A program made the translations under genes and the position numbers. Under the pieces are notes generated by a model. The model had not been told where the DNA came from, ran no database searches, and worked only from the letters and a program-made list of their open reading frames with translations. Below, piece by piece: positions 7,314-17,036 of a DNA stretch of 64,000 nt. Numbering within the stretch: the stretch's first letter is position 1; each line of letters starts with the position of its first letter. Source of the stretch: Pedobacter sp. MC2016-15 (lineage in GTDB: Bacteria; Bacteroidota; Bacteroidia; Sphingobacteriales; Sphingobacteriaceae). The stretch spans positions 558,001-622,000 of the forward strand of contig NZ_JAPIVS010000001.1 in NCBI RefSeq assembly GCF_026239695.1, written 5' to 3'.

Positions 7314-9583
7314 TTTGCCGCCGTCAGTGAAAAAGGTTGATCCGCTTCAGCCAAACCGCGCTTAAGGGCCGGCTGATCTGACATCTGCAGATTCAGCGTC
7401 CCTCCTTTCATGATGTCAGCATGTGTAATATAATGGTGTGTAAACGCTTTTCCATTGAGCGTTGCTCTTTTGATATACACATTTTTGCTGCTGTTCAGGG
7501 GCGCCTTAATGATAAACTTCTTTCCGTTTTCCAGGTTCATGGTAACCTTCCTGAAAACCGGGCTTCCCAGTACGTACTGGTCTGTGCCAGGCGTAACGCT
7601 GTAAATGCCCATGGCACTCAGCACATACCAGGAACTGGTTTGTCCCTGATCTTCATCCCCCGGGTAGCCATTCTCCGTAGCATTGTACAATCTGCTCATG
7701 ATCTCACGGGTATGGAACTGCGTTTTCCAGGCTTGTCCTGCATAAGTATACAGGTAGGCCATGTGCTGGGTCGGCTGGTTCCCATGGGCATACTGCCCCA
7801 TATTGGCCATCACCATTTCTGTCATCTCATGGATCATCCCCCTGTAACTCCCCACGTTCACCCTGTTGGGCTCAGAAAACACCGAATCCAGCTTTGCAGT
7901 GAAGTTGGCATCGCCACCCATCAGGCGGATTAATCCTCTGATATCCTGAAAAACCGACCACTGCCAGTGCCATGCATTTCCTTCAGTAAAGGGGCCGCCC
8001 CACTCGGCGGGATCAAAATCCGGCGCCCATTTGCCGGCAGCATCCCTGCCACGCATAAAACGTGTTGAAGGATCATATACATTTTTATAGTTGTACATCG
8101 GACGCGAAAAAGTATCAGCATAGAGTGGCTTCCCCGTCATTTGCGCCAGCTGGTAGCCGCAGAAATCATCATAGGCATACTCCAGGGTTTTTGCCGTAGC
8201 TTCACGAAATTTCGGATAAGGCACATAACCCAGGGCATCGTATTCTTTCCAGCCATCACGGCCATTGGCAGGACCCCAGGGACCTTTGTTTTTTGCTTCA
8301 TGCAGGTAAGCTTTCAGCGCAAGCTCAGGATCAAAAGTATGAATACCCTTTGCCCAGGCATCCGCGAGTAAGGAAATCGCATGGTTGCCGATCATACTGC
8401 CCGCCTCGCTGGGGAACGACCAGGAGGGCAGCCAGCTACATTGCTGATAGGCATCCAGCAGGGCATGCACATATCTGCCATGCATTTGCGGCTGTACAAT
8501 GGTATTCAAAGGGAACTGGGCGCGGAAGGTATCCCAGAAGCCAGTATCGGTGAACATATATCCATCATGGATTTTGGCATCATAAGGGCTGAAATAATAA
8601 GGTTTGCCCCCTTTGCCCAACTCATAGAACTTCCTTGAAAACAGGCTGGCCCTGAAAAAGCAGGAGTAGAAAGTCGCTTTATCTGCTTCAGACCCACCTT
8701 CAACCAGCACTTTTCCGAGCGATTTGTTCCATACCCCGGCGGCTTTCGCTTTGGTATCTTCCAGCGTTTTATCCCTGCCCAGCTCCGTATCGAGATTGAG
8801 CATCGCCTGCTCATCACTGATATAAGATGAAGCAACTTTTACCTGCACCTTTGCGCCGGCAGCAAACTCCAGGTATGCCCCCTTGCCCTCTCCCTCAGCC
8901 GTCACTGCTAAATCCTGAACCGTATTTTTTCTGTTTTCCCAGGTTCCATAGGATTTAAAAGGCTGATCAAAAACCGCAACAAAGAAGTTCCTGAAGCCTT
9001 TTTTGAATCCTTCCCCGTTATGTACATAGCCGGTAATCTTACGTTCCTCAGGATAAATGTGTACACCGCTCATTCCAATATATCCATCGAGGACCAGAAA
9101 ACTCTTCTTCCCCTCAGGATAGCTGAACCGCAGATGCGCACCCCGTTCTGAAGGAGAGATCTCCGTGCTGATCGCGTTTGCAAAACGAACCTTATAGTAG
9201 TTAGGTTTCGCTACCTCATCAGCATGACTGAAGCGGGCTTCACGCTCATTCTCATTGACAATCAGCCGCTCTGTCATCGGCATAAAGGAAAAAACCGCAT
9301 AATCCCTGGTCCATGAACTGCACTGATGCGCCTGCTGAAAACCACGGATATGTTCTTTCTGGTACTGATATTTCCAGCCATCCCCATTCTTTCCCGTTTG
9401 CGGGCTCCAGGTATGCATGCCAAAAGGCAGGGCAATTGTAGGATAGGTATTGCCCCTGGTCAGTTCATGACTGGAGTTGGTCCCCTGCAGGGTGTTTACA
9501 TAGCTGACCAGATCTTTCTGCTGGGCAAAAGCAGCAGTACTGTAGAGGAATAAAAAAATTGCAGACTTGAGTTTCATAAGCAT
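7310..9583 (-). CDS. GH92 family alpha-1,2-mannosidase-type glycosidase, secreted
   Basis: The 757-residue protein has a Sec signal peptide (KSAIFLFLYSTAAFA) and the full GH92 layout: the N-terminal beta-sandwich with VNTLQGTNSSHELTRGNTYPTIALPFGMHTWSPQ, and the alpha/alpha-barrel with TEGNAWHWQW (general acid Glu region) and GDEDQG at about 642-647, holding the acidic base pair and calcium site. GH92 enzymes are calcium-dependent exo-mannosidases acting by inversion on N-glycan or fungal mannan chains. It is the last gene of the sigma-FecR-SusC-SusD cluster, so the glycan entering through that pair is probably a mannoside. The specific linkage cannot be read from sequence. Confidence 0.93.
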   Translation of the reverse strand: MLMKLKSAIFLFLYSTAAFAQQKDLVSYVNTLQGTNSSHELTRGNTYPTIALPFGMHTWSPQTGKNGDGWKYQYQKEHIRGFQQAHQCSSWTRDYAVFSFMPMTERLIVNENEREARFSHADEVAKPNYYKVRFANAISTEISPSERGAHLRFSYPEGKKSFLVLDGYIGMSGVHIYPEERKITGYVHNGEGFKKGFRNFFVAVFDQPFKSYGTWENRKNTVQDLAVTAEGEGKGAYLEFAAGAKVQVKVASSYISDEQAMLNLDTELGRDKTLEDTKAKAAGVWNKSLGKVLVEGGSEADKATFYSCFFRASLFSRKFYELGKGGKPYYFSPYDAKIHDGYMFTDTGFWDTFRAQFPLNTIVQPQMHGRYVHALLDAYQQCSWLPSWSFPSEAGSMIGNHAISLLADAWAKGIHTFDPELALKAYLHEAKNKGPWGPANGRDGWKEYDALGYVPYPKFREATAKTLEYAYDDFCGYQLAQMTGKPLYADTFSRPMYNYKNVYDPSTRFMRGRDAAGKWAPDFDPAEWGGPFTEGNAWHWQWSVFQDIRGLIRLMGGDANFTAKLDSVFSEPNRVNVGSYRGMIHEMTEMVMANMGQYAHGNQPTQHMAYLYTYAGQAWKTQFHTREIMSRLYNATENGYPGDEDQGQTSSWYVLSAMGIYSVTPGTDQYVLGSPVFRKVTMNLENGKKFIIKAPLNSSKNVYIKRATLNGKAFTHHYITHADIMKGGTLNLQMSDQPALKRGLAEADQPFSLTAAK

Positions 9584-9590
9584 CTATCGT

Positions 9591-11402
9591 TTACCATCCC
9601 GGATTTTGCACCATCAAATTATCTGAATTTACATCTTTTGAGGGAATTGGAAATAAATAATGTCGTTTATTGAAAACCCGTGTCTCAAAAGGTACCACCT
9701 TGTAAAAGTCGGGCAGCTCAGCGCCGATGTTTAAACCAAGGATTGGCCCGTTGTCTGTCTGCTCTGCAATCTTCCAGCGACGCGTATCAAAATAGCGGAC
9801 ATTTTCAAAACACAGTTCTACCCTGCGCTCTTTTCTGATCGCTGCACGCATAGCAGCCTGGTCGCCCGGCGCAGCAAGCGTCGCTGATCCATATTGTGGA
9901 ATACCCGCTCTTTCCCTGATCATGTTCAGGTACCTCAGGATATCCGGATCGCCGGGAGTAGATTCATTGAGCGCCTCCACATAATCCAGGTATACATTAG
10001 CCAAGCGGTACAGGATCACAGGGCGGTTATTTTCATCCCATTTACCCAGTCCCATCGCTTTGCGCACCACATAACCGGTCGGACAATAATCACCACCCCC
10101 AGTCTTTTTACCCGAGTTACCGCTATTGTACAAACGCGTAGTGATCAGGCCATTGTTCACATTTAACCAGATGCTGTTATCATAAGTGATATTCACATAA
10201 AAGCGGGGCTCACGGTTTACCCATTGGTTATAGGTACTCCTGGCTTCCGGTGCACCAACCGGTTTGTAGTCGGTAAAACCCGCGTTTACATAACCTGATG
10301 TGGCATCATCAATACTTTTGCCATTAGACATAAAAAAGGCATCTACCTGTACCTGCGTAGCCCCCAGTGCACCTGAGGCGCGGGAGTCTGAATTGGAACC
10401 ACTGTGGTACGGCGTCATTTCGTACTGACGCGGACCTACAGATGATCCCGGGCGTGCAAAGATCACCTCTGAGTTCCACTGCACGAGAAACACGTTGCGG
10501 CAGGACAGGTATGCCGCCAGCGCAGGATCTGCATTCGTCTCTTTATACAGGCTGTAGGTTCCGGCAAATTGGGTCAGGTATTCCCTGTAGGCATCACTCG
10601 CCCGCTTCCACTTACTGATATCCGCTGTACTACTCACCAGCTGTACACCATCCTTATTCCTGAGATTCGCCAGGTCGGCATTACCATTGTAAAGCGGACT
10701 GGCATTTAACAGTAGCGCCTGTGCCCTGAAAGCCATGGCTACACCTTTCGTAATACGTCCGTAATTGTTATCATTCACAGGTACCACCGGCAGATCCCCC
10801 GCCGCATTCTGCAACTCGGTGCTGATGTAATTGATACATTCCTCAAAAGTATTTCGCGGTAAGCGGAAGCTCTCTGCCGGTGCATCAGGCTCAATCACGG
10901 TTTCCCCCAGTAACACCACGGGTCCATATAAGCGAACCAGGTAAAAGTAATACATCGCCCGCAGCGCCCTGGCTTCAGCCTTGTACTGCGTAATGATTGC
11001 CGGGGTAATATCCTGGTTCACCTTATCAATATTAGCGATAAAGAAACTGGCGGAGCGGATTGACCGGTAGAAGTTGTTCCAGTAGCCACTCACAAAACCT
11101 GAGTTCGCATCCCAGCTGCCCAGGTTCATGCTGTTACTTTGCACAAAACTCCAGAGGTACTCCCCTTCATCAGCACCTCCGGTCCACATGCCCGCATTGG
11201 ACTCCCCTGCAGGGTTGCGCTGACCAAATTCATCGGGGACACTGGCGTATACATTATTGAGAAACTTCTCTGCGGTAGCACGCGTAGTAAAGGTTTGGTC
11301 CAGCGTGAGCCTGTCATCAGGAATCTGATCCAGGAAGCCTTTTTTACAGGAGGTTGCCATGCTCAGGCAAAGTATTAAAGCAGCATAAATATATCTTTTC
11401 AT
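9591..11402 (-). CDS. SusD/RagB family nutrient-binding lipoprotein (locus 1)
   Basis: The 603-residue lipoprotein has a lipobox ending at Cys19 (SMATSCKKGFLD). It then shows the SusD pattern: TTRATAEKFLNNVYASV, KAEARALRAMYYFYLVRLYGPVVLL with TPR helices near residues 140-165, and the C-terminal signature IRKERRVELCFENVRYFDTRRWK and LFPIPSKDVNSDNLMVQNPGW. It sits on the cell surface as the lid of the SusC transporter encoded 9 bp upstream. The next gene downstream is GH92, seven bases away, so the three are one transcript. Confidence 0.96.
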   Translation of the reverse strand: MKRYIYAALILCLSMATSCKKGFLDQIPDDRLTLDQTFTTRATAEKFLNNVYASVPDEFGQRNPAGESNAGMWTGGADEGEYLWSFVQSNSMNLGSWDANSGFVSGYWNNFYRSIRSASFFIANIDKVNQDITPAIITQYKAEARALRAMYYFYLVRLYGPVVLLGETVIEPDAPAESFRLPRNTFEECINYISTELQNAAGDLPVVPVNDNNYGRITKGVAMAFRAQALLLNASPLYNGNADLANLRNKDGVQLVSSTADISKWKRASDAYREYLTQFAGTYSLYKETNADPALAAYLSCRNVFLVQWNSEVIFARPGSSVGPRQYEMTPYHSGSNSDSRASGALGATQVQVDAFFMSNGKSIDDATSGYVNAGFTDYKPVGAPEARSTYNQWVNREPRFYVNITYDNSIWLNVNNGLITTRLYNSGNSGKKTGGGDYCPTGYVVRKAMGLGKWDENNRPVILYRLANVYLDYVEALNESTPGDPDILRYLNMIRERAGIPQYGSATLAAPGDQAAMRAAIRKERRVELCFENVRYFDTRRWKIAEQTDNGPILGLNIGAELPDFYKVVPFETRVFNKRHYLFPIPSKDVNSDNLMVQNPGW

Positions 11403-11411
11403 AACTTCAGA

Positions 11412-14400
11412 TTAAAATTTAACATTGAGTCCCAGTGAAAGCGTAGCGTTGATCGGATAACGGGAACCATCGGCGGTATTGTTGCTGTTGTTGGTATTCA
11501 GCTCCGGATCCCATAGTTTGAATCCGCTCCAGGTAAAGAGATTGGAGCCGATCAGGTAGATCGCCGTATTGCCTACATGCAGTTTTTTAGATAAGTCTTT
11601 GGGCAGGTTATAACTCAGCTGTGCCGACTTCAACCTGATGAAATCCACTTTTTTGATCCACCATGAACTGTTCTGTACATTGTTGAAGTTCTGATCCTGA
11701 CCAAAAGCCAGACGCGGATAAAAAGCATCCTGACGCGGATTCTCCGGTGTCCAGCGGTCAGATATAATCGCATAGGCATTGCTCAGTCCGCCGTTACCGT
11801 TAAAAGGCTGGATGGCAGAGCCGCCGAGCGCAATATCAGCACCACTGATTCCCTGGAAGAAGGTGCTGAGTCCAAAACCCTTGTAGCCTACATTGATACC
11901 AAATCCGTAAACTTTATTTGGTACATCTCCCCTTCCGATTCTGGTCTGGTCGAACGAGTTGATGAGCCCATCCCCGTTCAGATCCGCATATTTGATATCC
12001 CCCGGTTTTACCAGCGCCTTTGATCCCGGAACCGGACTGGCGTCAATCTCGGCCTGACTCGTAAACAGACCCAATGCCTGATAGCCATATCTGGCGAGGA
12101 TGTTATTTCCGCGATGGTTCATCCATGGATAGGGCTGCGGAGGCAGGTCGTCCTCAATCAATTTATCCCTGGTATAAGTAAAAGTTCCGTGGAAGCCCAC
12201 ATCTACCTGTCCGAGTTTGGCATTGTAATCTACTGTCAGATCTATACCACGGTTGTCCACTATCCCCAGGTTTCCATAAGGCTGCGACACCAGACCCACA
12301 TAACCGGGGATCGACTGACGTTGCAGAAAGATACCCGTGCGCTTCTCTTTGAACAGGTCTACGATCACACTCAGGTTGTTGTTCAGCGTTTTGATCTCCA
12401 TTCCCAAATCCTGCTTCCGTGATTCTGCCCAGCGGATATCCACGCCGTAATCACTCACCTGGATACCTCCCGGGTTATTGAAGTTCTTGCCCAGCTGGTA
12501 TCCCGTGGCGCCGTCAGACACCAGCGTAAGATAGGCAAAGCGACGGCCGACAAGGCTGGAATTGGCAATTCTGCCGATACCGGTTTTTCCGTCAGAATAC
12601 CTGAACTTTAAGAAGTTTATCACGTTGCTGAGTGGCTTAAAGAACTCCTCATTTGACGGTACCCAGCCAATACCGAAGGCCGGGAAAGTACCATACCTGT
12701 TCTGTGGCGCAAACAACTCCGCCCCGTTATAGCCGATATTCAGCTCCGCAAAGTACCTGTCATTATACGAGTATGTGGTACGTGCGGCAAGGCCGATCTG
12801 GCGAAATGGAATGGAAGAGGTAAAATCTCCTGCAAAAGGATAGGTCTGATCGATGGAATAGCCCAATGCCAGTCCGCTGACACGGTGTTTGCCAAAACTG
12901 CGGTCGTAATTCACTGCCGCTTCATTATAAAACTGGCGGTTTCCATCCCTTGAAGGATCGTATCCCAGATAGTTCTGCGTACTCGTAAAAGTCTGCTGCA
13001 GGTTCAGTGATCCGTCAGGTTTGTACGGCGAATTGGTACCCGGAACATTCACCGGGAAAAAGGTACTCTGACGTTTAGAGCGGTTCACATCATTGCTGTT
13101 TCTGGTATCAAAGGCCAGCATTGCCGTGGCAGTAAGTCCTTCGGTTATAAACTTCAGATCCTGTGTTACCCTCAGATTGGTATTGAGTAAACTCTCAAAC
13201 TCCGTCCTGTAGCCCCTGGTGGTTAAATCCGCATAGGGATTCCTGAAACCACCATTTGAGGATTGTCCGGGAACAAATCCTCCCGGATACATGATCGGAT
13301 AGGCTACCGGCGAAGCATCCAGGGCTGAGCGGAAGATATCGGCCGTGTTGATGGAGGGATAATTGCCCGTTGACACATAACCCTGGATTCCTAAATCCAG
13401 TTTTGTGGTCCCTGTTAACTTGAGGTTCAGGTTACTGGTAAAATTGTAACGTTTAAAGTTCAGGTCTGAATTGTATTGTGAAAGATCATCCGTTTTGAGA
13501 TATCCTGTTTCGTTGTAATAGGCAAGAGAGACATAATACTGCGCATTATCGACACCGCCTGAGGCATTCAGGTTAGCCCTCCGGGTATGACTGTATTTAT
13601 TGAACAAGGCATCTACCCAGTCTACATTCGGATACAACAGCGGGTCTGCCCCCGAAGCAGTTTTGCTGATATAGTCCTGCGTATAGGCTGCAGGCAGGCC
13701 CCGACCGGCACTGGCTTCATTGGCCAAGTTCATATAGGTGATTCCGTCAGTCAGCTCAGGGCGCTTGGTAAAGGTGGTCACCCCTTCATTGTAATCAAAA
13801 AGGATCTGAGGTTTCCCTACCTTACCGACTTTGGTTTTAACGATGATAACCCCGTTTGCCCCCCTGACACCGTATACTGCTGTACCGGAAGCATCTTTCA
13901 AGACTGTAAAGGATTCGATATCTTCCGGGTCGATGTTATCAATTGATCGTTCCACCCCATCTACCAGCACCAGCGGACTGCTTGAGTTACCGCCAAAAGT
14001 GGCGATACCACGGATAAAGATATCTGCCGTTGTCCTTCCCGGCTCCCCGCTGCGCTGTACGCCAACAACCCCTGCAAGTCTTCCAGCCAGGGACTGCGTG
14101 ACACTCGCTACAGGTTGTTTAAGTTCCGTTCCGGTGATGGTCGACTGTGCGCCGACCAGCGATACTTTACGCTGCTGGCCAAATCCTACCACGGCAACCT
14201 CTTCCAGTGCATTGTCGTCTGGCCTGAGCTGCACAGCGATTGTCTTCTGCGTGCCCACGATGATCTCGCTGCTCTGGTAGCCCACATAAGTGATCACGAG
14301 AACCGAGCCCTGGGAAGGTACATTAATACTGAAACTTCCGTTGACATCTGTGGCAGCCACCAGCTGCGTTCCCTTGACGCGTATACTCGCACCAGGAATG

Positions 14401-14822
14401 GCTATGCCCTGTTCATCCTTTACGATACCACGCACCACAATTTGTGCGGACGCTATGGGAGAACCGATGTTTTTTGAAAGCAGAATCGTTTTATCAACGA
14501 TATTAAAGTTAACATTCAGCCGCTCAAGACAGGAGTTCAAAGCCTCCTCGATTGTTGCATTTTTAAGGTTAACTGATATAATTTCTGTCGCCGGATCAAA
14601 ATCATTGCTGAGAAATACATAGCCGGTCTGGCTTTTGATCATCTTCAGCACCACAGAAAGCGGCTGATTGCGCTGCCTGAGGTTTATTCTTTGTGCCACC
14701 ACAGAGGCACTCGCCTGCACAAGGGCTATCATGAGAATGAAAGTTGTAAGTTTCAAGATCAATAGCAATTTAGGGCCTGTCTTTAGTTGAGACACACCGG
14801 GGTTAAAAGCATTTATTTTCAT
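11412..14822 (-). CDS. SusC/RagA TonB-dependent transporter with STN signalling domain (locus 1)
   Basis: The 1136-residue outer-membrane protein begins with a long signal anchor (LLLILKLTTFILMIALVQASASVVAQ). It continues with an STN domain (about 48-118, INLRQRNQPLSVVLKMI through NFNIVDKTILLS), a carboxypeptidase-regulatory-like domain (about 128-200) and the plug carrying EEVAVVGFGQQRKVSLVGAQSTI, followed by the barrel. The STN domain touches the periplasmic part of FecR when substrate binds, which fits the FecR and sigma genes just upstream. It forms the import channel with the SusD protein downstream. The role with GH92 points to a mannose-containing glycan. Confidence 0.96.
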   Translation of the reverse strand: MKINAFNPGVSQLKTGPKLLLILKLTTFILMIALVQASASVVAQRINLRQRNQPLSVVLKMIKSQTGYVFLSNDFDPATEIISVNLKNATIEEALNSCLERLNVNFNIVDKTILLSKNIGSPIASAQIVVRGIVKDEQGIAIPGASIRVKGTQLVAATDVNGSFSINVPSQGSVLVITYVGYQSSEIIVGTQKTIAVQLRPDDNALEEVAVVGFGQQRKVSLVGAQSTITGTELKQPVASVTQSLAGRLAGVVGVQRSGEPGRTTADIFIRGIATFGGNSSSPLVLVDGVERSIDNIDPEDIESFTVLKDASGTAVYGVRGANGVIIVKTKVGKVGKPQILFDYNEGVTTFTKRPELTDGITYMNLANEASAGRGLPAAYTQDYISKTASGADPLLYPNVDWVDALFNKYSHTRRANLNASGGVDNAQYYVSLAYYNETGYLKTDDLSQYNSDLNFKRYNFTSNLNLKLTGTTKLDLGIQGYVSTGNYPSINTADIFRSALDASPVAYPIMYPGGFVPGQSSNGGFRNPYADLTTRGYRTEFESLLNTNLRVTQDLKFITEGLTATAMLAFDTRNSNDVNRSKRQSTFFPVNVPGTNSPYKPDGSLNLQQTFTSTQNYLGYDPSRDGNRQFYNEAAVNYDRSFGKHRVSGLALGYSIDQTYPFAGDFTSSIPFRQIGLAARTTYSYNDRYFAELNIGYNGAELFAPQNRYGTFPAFGIGWVPSNEEFFKPLSNVINFLKFRYSDGKTGIGRIANSSLVGRRFAYLTLVSDGATGYQLGKNFNNPGGIQVSDYGVDIRWAESRKQDLGMEIKTLNNNLSVIVDLFKEKRTGIFLQRQSIPGYVGLVSQPYGNLGIVDNRGIDLTVDYNAKLGQVDVGFHGTFTYTRDKLIEDDLPPQPYPWMNHRGNNILARYGYQALGLFTSQAEIDASPVPGSKALVKPGDIKYADLNGDGLINSFDQTRIGRGDVPNKVYGFGINVGYKGFGLSTFFQGISGADIALGGSAIQPFNGNGGLSNAYAIISDRWTPENPRQDAFYPRLAFGQDQNFNNVQNSSWWIKKVDFIRLKSAQLSYNLPKDLSKKLHVGNTAIYLIGSNLFTWSGFKLWDPELNTNNSNNTADGSRYPINATLSLGLNVKF

Positions 14823-14906
14823 ACTTTTGAATGGGTTTGGGTTAATGCAGAAAATTCAGATTTTTATTTCCGGTTCATAACCGGAAGGGGTTAGCTCAAA
14901 TCTTTA

Positions 14907-14936
14907 GCCGGGCAATGGGTCCAAGCATTGTCCGGC
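14907..14936 (-). promoter_or_regulatory. GC-rich stem-loop in the SusC leader
   Basis: GCCGGGCAATG (14907-14917) pairs with CATTGTCCGGC (14926-14936), 11 bp with one G.U pair. It lies 85 bases upstream of the SusC start and 115 bases past the FecR stop. There is no T tract on the minus strand, so it is more likely a leader or mRNA-stability hairpin than a terminator. Confidence 0.45.
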
Positions 14937-15051
14937 CTTGTTTAAGTCCCTTGTAGGCTCAGCTACAACATCGTAGATGTTTTCTCATGTTCATACTGGG
15001 TTTAATGTTATTATTTGGTTATTTAATTGCGGGCTTTGGTCGATCCTGTCC

Positions 15052-16275
15052 TTACTGTTGTGTAATGACGATTTTCTTTCTTCCCTTTTGGTTCAATGGT
15101 GTTTCCAGCCTGAATTTAATCCTGGCCAGTCTCAATAAACTAAATGCTTTTGAGGCATCCATATTGCGGTAAACTTCACCGTTAAATTTGTTGCCTGGTG
15201 CTTTCCCCAGGTATTCTACATCCAGATCGTACCATCTCGAAAATTGGTTCATCACCGTGTGGATGTCCGCATCGTCAAATTTGAAAGTCCCGTTTTTCCA
15301 GGCTACGGCAGTACTGGTATCGGCTTTGCTCAGCCTGATCCGCTCATCTACGATCGCTTGTTCACCCGGCGCAAGCACTGCTGCAAAGGCTCCGGGGCGA
15401 CTCACGCGTACGCTTCCTTCCAGCAATGTGGTAACGGCAGCTTTTTCTTCTTTATAGGTATTGATATTAAAATGTGTTCCCAGTACTTCCACCTGCTGAC
15501 CCTCACTCTGCACCACGAATGGCAATAGCGCACCGGCACGGCTTATTTTGGAAACTTCAAAATAGGCTTCGCCGCTAAGCTCTACCCTGCGCTCTTTCAG
15601 GGCTACAAAGGATACAGGATATTTTAACGAAGAGGCGGCATTGAGCCAGACATGCGTTCCATCCGGCAGCAGCACCTCATATTGCCCACCGGCAGGTGTC
15701 GCAATCGTATGGTATTGGGGAAGTTCATTCTCCTGGCTGATCACTTCGTATACGATGCGTCCCTCAGCAGATTTTCTGATACGTACATTACCCTCTTCTG
15801 CAACTTTTCCATCTGCTGCATCCGTCAGGGATACTTTCCGCCCATCCGCAAGGATTAAAGTTGCCTTATTTCCCCCGGGTTTGATTTCGCCTTTGAACGT
15901 GGTATAACGTACCGGAGCTTCCTGCTGCAGGGTTCTCATGAAGTAAACAGCAGCAGATAACACCATCAGTACTACGGCAACACCAAGCATTTTTTTCCAG
16001 AGTGCGATGACAGGAACTGGTGCTGCGACTGATTCCTGAGCTGAGGAAGATTCAGGATTGTTGAATATCTGGTTGAGTATACCTGTTTTCTGGTCTGCAT
16101 CAAGCCCTCTTGTAAATGTGGTCTCTTCCAGATAATTATCCATCAGTTGATGCAGGATATCCTGATGTTGAGGATCATTCACGATCTGCAGAAACTCATT
16201 TGTTTCCTCCGGAGTAGCTGAGCCACTCAGGTACAATGTAAACAATAGTTGTATTCTGGAATCTGTGATCATCAA
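15052..16275 (-). CDS. FecR family anti-sigma factor
   Basis: The 407-residue protein has a cytoplasmic N-terminal anti-sigma segment (ITDSRIQLLFTLYLSGSATPEETNEF), one membrane span near residues 91-112 (MLGVAVVLMVLSAAVYFM), the FecR domain (TTFKGEIKPGGNKATLILADGRKVSL and LPDGTHVWLNAASSLKYPVSF) and a C-terminal DUF4974-like region with FKFDDADIHTVMNQFSRWYDLDVEY. It holds the cognate ECF sigma factor inactive until the STN domain of SusC signals. The sigma gene is 81 bp upstream. Confidence 0.95.
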   Translation of the reverse strand: MMITDSRIQLLFTLYLSGSATPEETNEFLQIVNDPQHQDILHQLMDNYLEETTFTRGLDADQKTGILNQIFNNPESSSAQESVAAPVPVIALWKKMLGVAVVLMVLSAAVYFMRTLQQEAPVRYTTFKGEIKPGGNKATLILADGRKVSLTDAADGKVAEEGNVRIRKSAEGRIVYEVISQENELPQYHTIATPAGGQYEVLLPDGTHVWLNAASSLKYPVSFVALKERRVELSGEAYFEVSKISRAGALLPFVVQSEGQQVEVLGTHFNINTYKEEKAAVTTLLEGSVRVSRPGAFAAVLAPGEQAIVDERIRLSKADTSTAVAWKNGTFKFDDADIHTVMNQFSRWYDLDVEYLGKAPGNKFNGEVYRNMDASKAFSLLRLARIKFRLETPLNQKGRKKIVITQQ

Positions 16276-16356
16276 GGTATTTCTCTTTAAACGCCTGACG
16301 CATGAAAAAGAAATCAGGGGTAACGGAATTGAAAAATAATTTCAATTATTTAACAA

Positions 16357-16956
16357 CTACCTCTTGTTGAGCAAGATAAAAATCAGAACCGAAGCATTGA
16401 TCTCCTGCAAATGTGCCCTGATGGATTGGAGTGCGAGTTTCATATGTTTGTGTACCGTGCCCCGGGAGATGTTCAGTTTCTCCGCAACCTCTTCATATTT
16501 AAGACCCTGTTCGTGGCACATTTCATAAACCAGCTTTCTCTGCGGGGGTAACACATTTACTGCTGTTTGCAGCATTTTGGCCGATTCACGATACAAGAGC
16601 CTGTGCTCGGAGTCGCTCGAGCCCGCGACATCCAGATCATGAACATCCTGATGACTGATCGCCTGGGCGGCGATTTTGCGCAGTACGCTATAGCTGTGGT
16701 TCCTGGCCATGCGGTTGATATAGGCACCGAAATTCTGGATGTTCTCTATCTCTGCCCTGTTCAGCCAGATTTTGATAAAAATATCCTGCACAATCTCTTC
16801 TGCATGAGATCTGGAACGTGTTAAGCGTAATGCGAAATCATAAACCAAAGTCTGGTACTGTTCAAACAGTTCAGTAAAAGCCAGCTGGTCGCCAGCAGCA
16901 ACTTTATGCAGGGTTTCTCTCTCCAGCCAGTTATGATTTAATTGATCTGCGCACAT
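16357..16956 (-). CDS. ECF sigma factor, FecI-like (locus 1)
   Basis: The 199-residue protein has sigma region 2 (about 15-85: FTELFEQYQTLVYDFALRLTRS and HAEEIVQDIFIKIW, with the core-binding helix) and region 4 (about 130-185: LPPQRKLVYEMCHEQGLKYEEVAEKLNISRGTVHKHM, the -35-reading HTH). The C-terminus ends in a hydrophobic stretch (ASVLIFILLNKR). It would direct transcription of the FecR-SusC-SusD-GH92 genes, as in other STN-linked polysaccharide loci. Confidence 0.95.
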   Translation of the reverse strand: MCADQLNHNWLERETLHKVAAGDQLAFTELFEQYQTLVYDFALRLTRSRSHAEEIVQDIFIKIWLNRAEIENIQNFGAYINRMARNHSYSVLRKIAAQAISHQDVHDLDVAGSSDSEHRLLYRESAKMLQTAVNVLPPQRKLVYEMCHEQGLKYEEVAEKLNISRGTVHKHMKLALQSIRAHLQEINASVLIFILLNKR

Positions 16957-17036
16957 GCGGGTTTATCGTTATAGTTATCCAAGATAACCAAAACATCCAT
17001 TACGTTTGTCAGATACACACTAAAAATTAGAGGCTA

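Noticed and set aside
7930..8835. Long frames antisense to GH92 and other large genes
   Set aside because: They have no family resemblance, no start context and lie opposite to genes with clear function; they are shadows of biased codon use.
13587..14622. Plus-strand frames opposite SusC
   Set aside because: They mirror the SusC plug region, lack any protein family sign and overlap each other.
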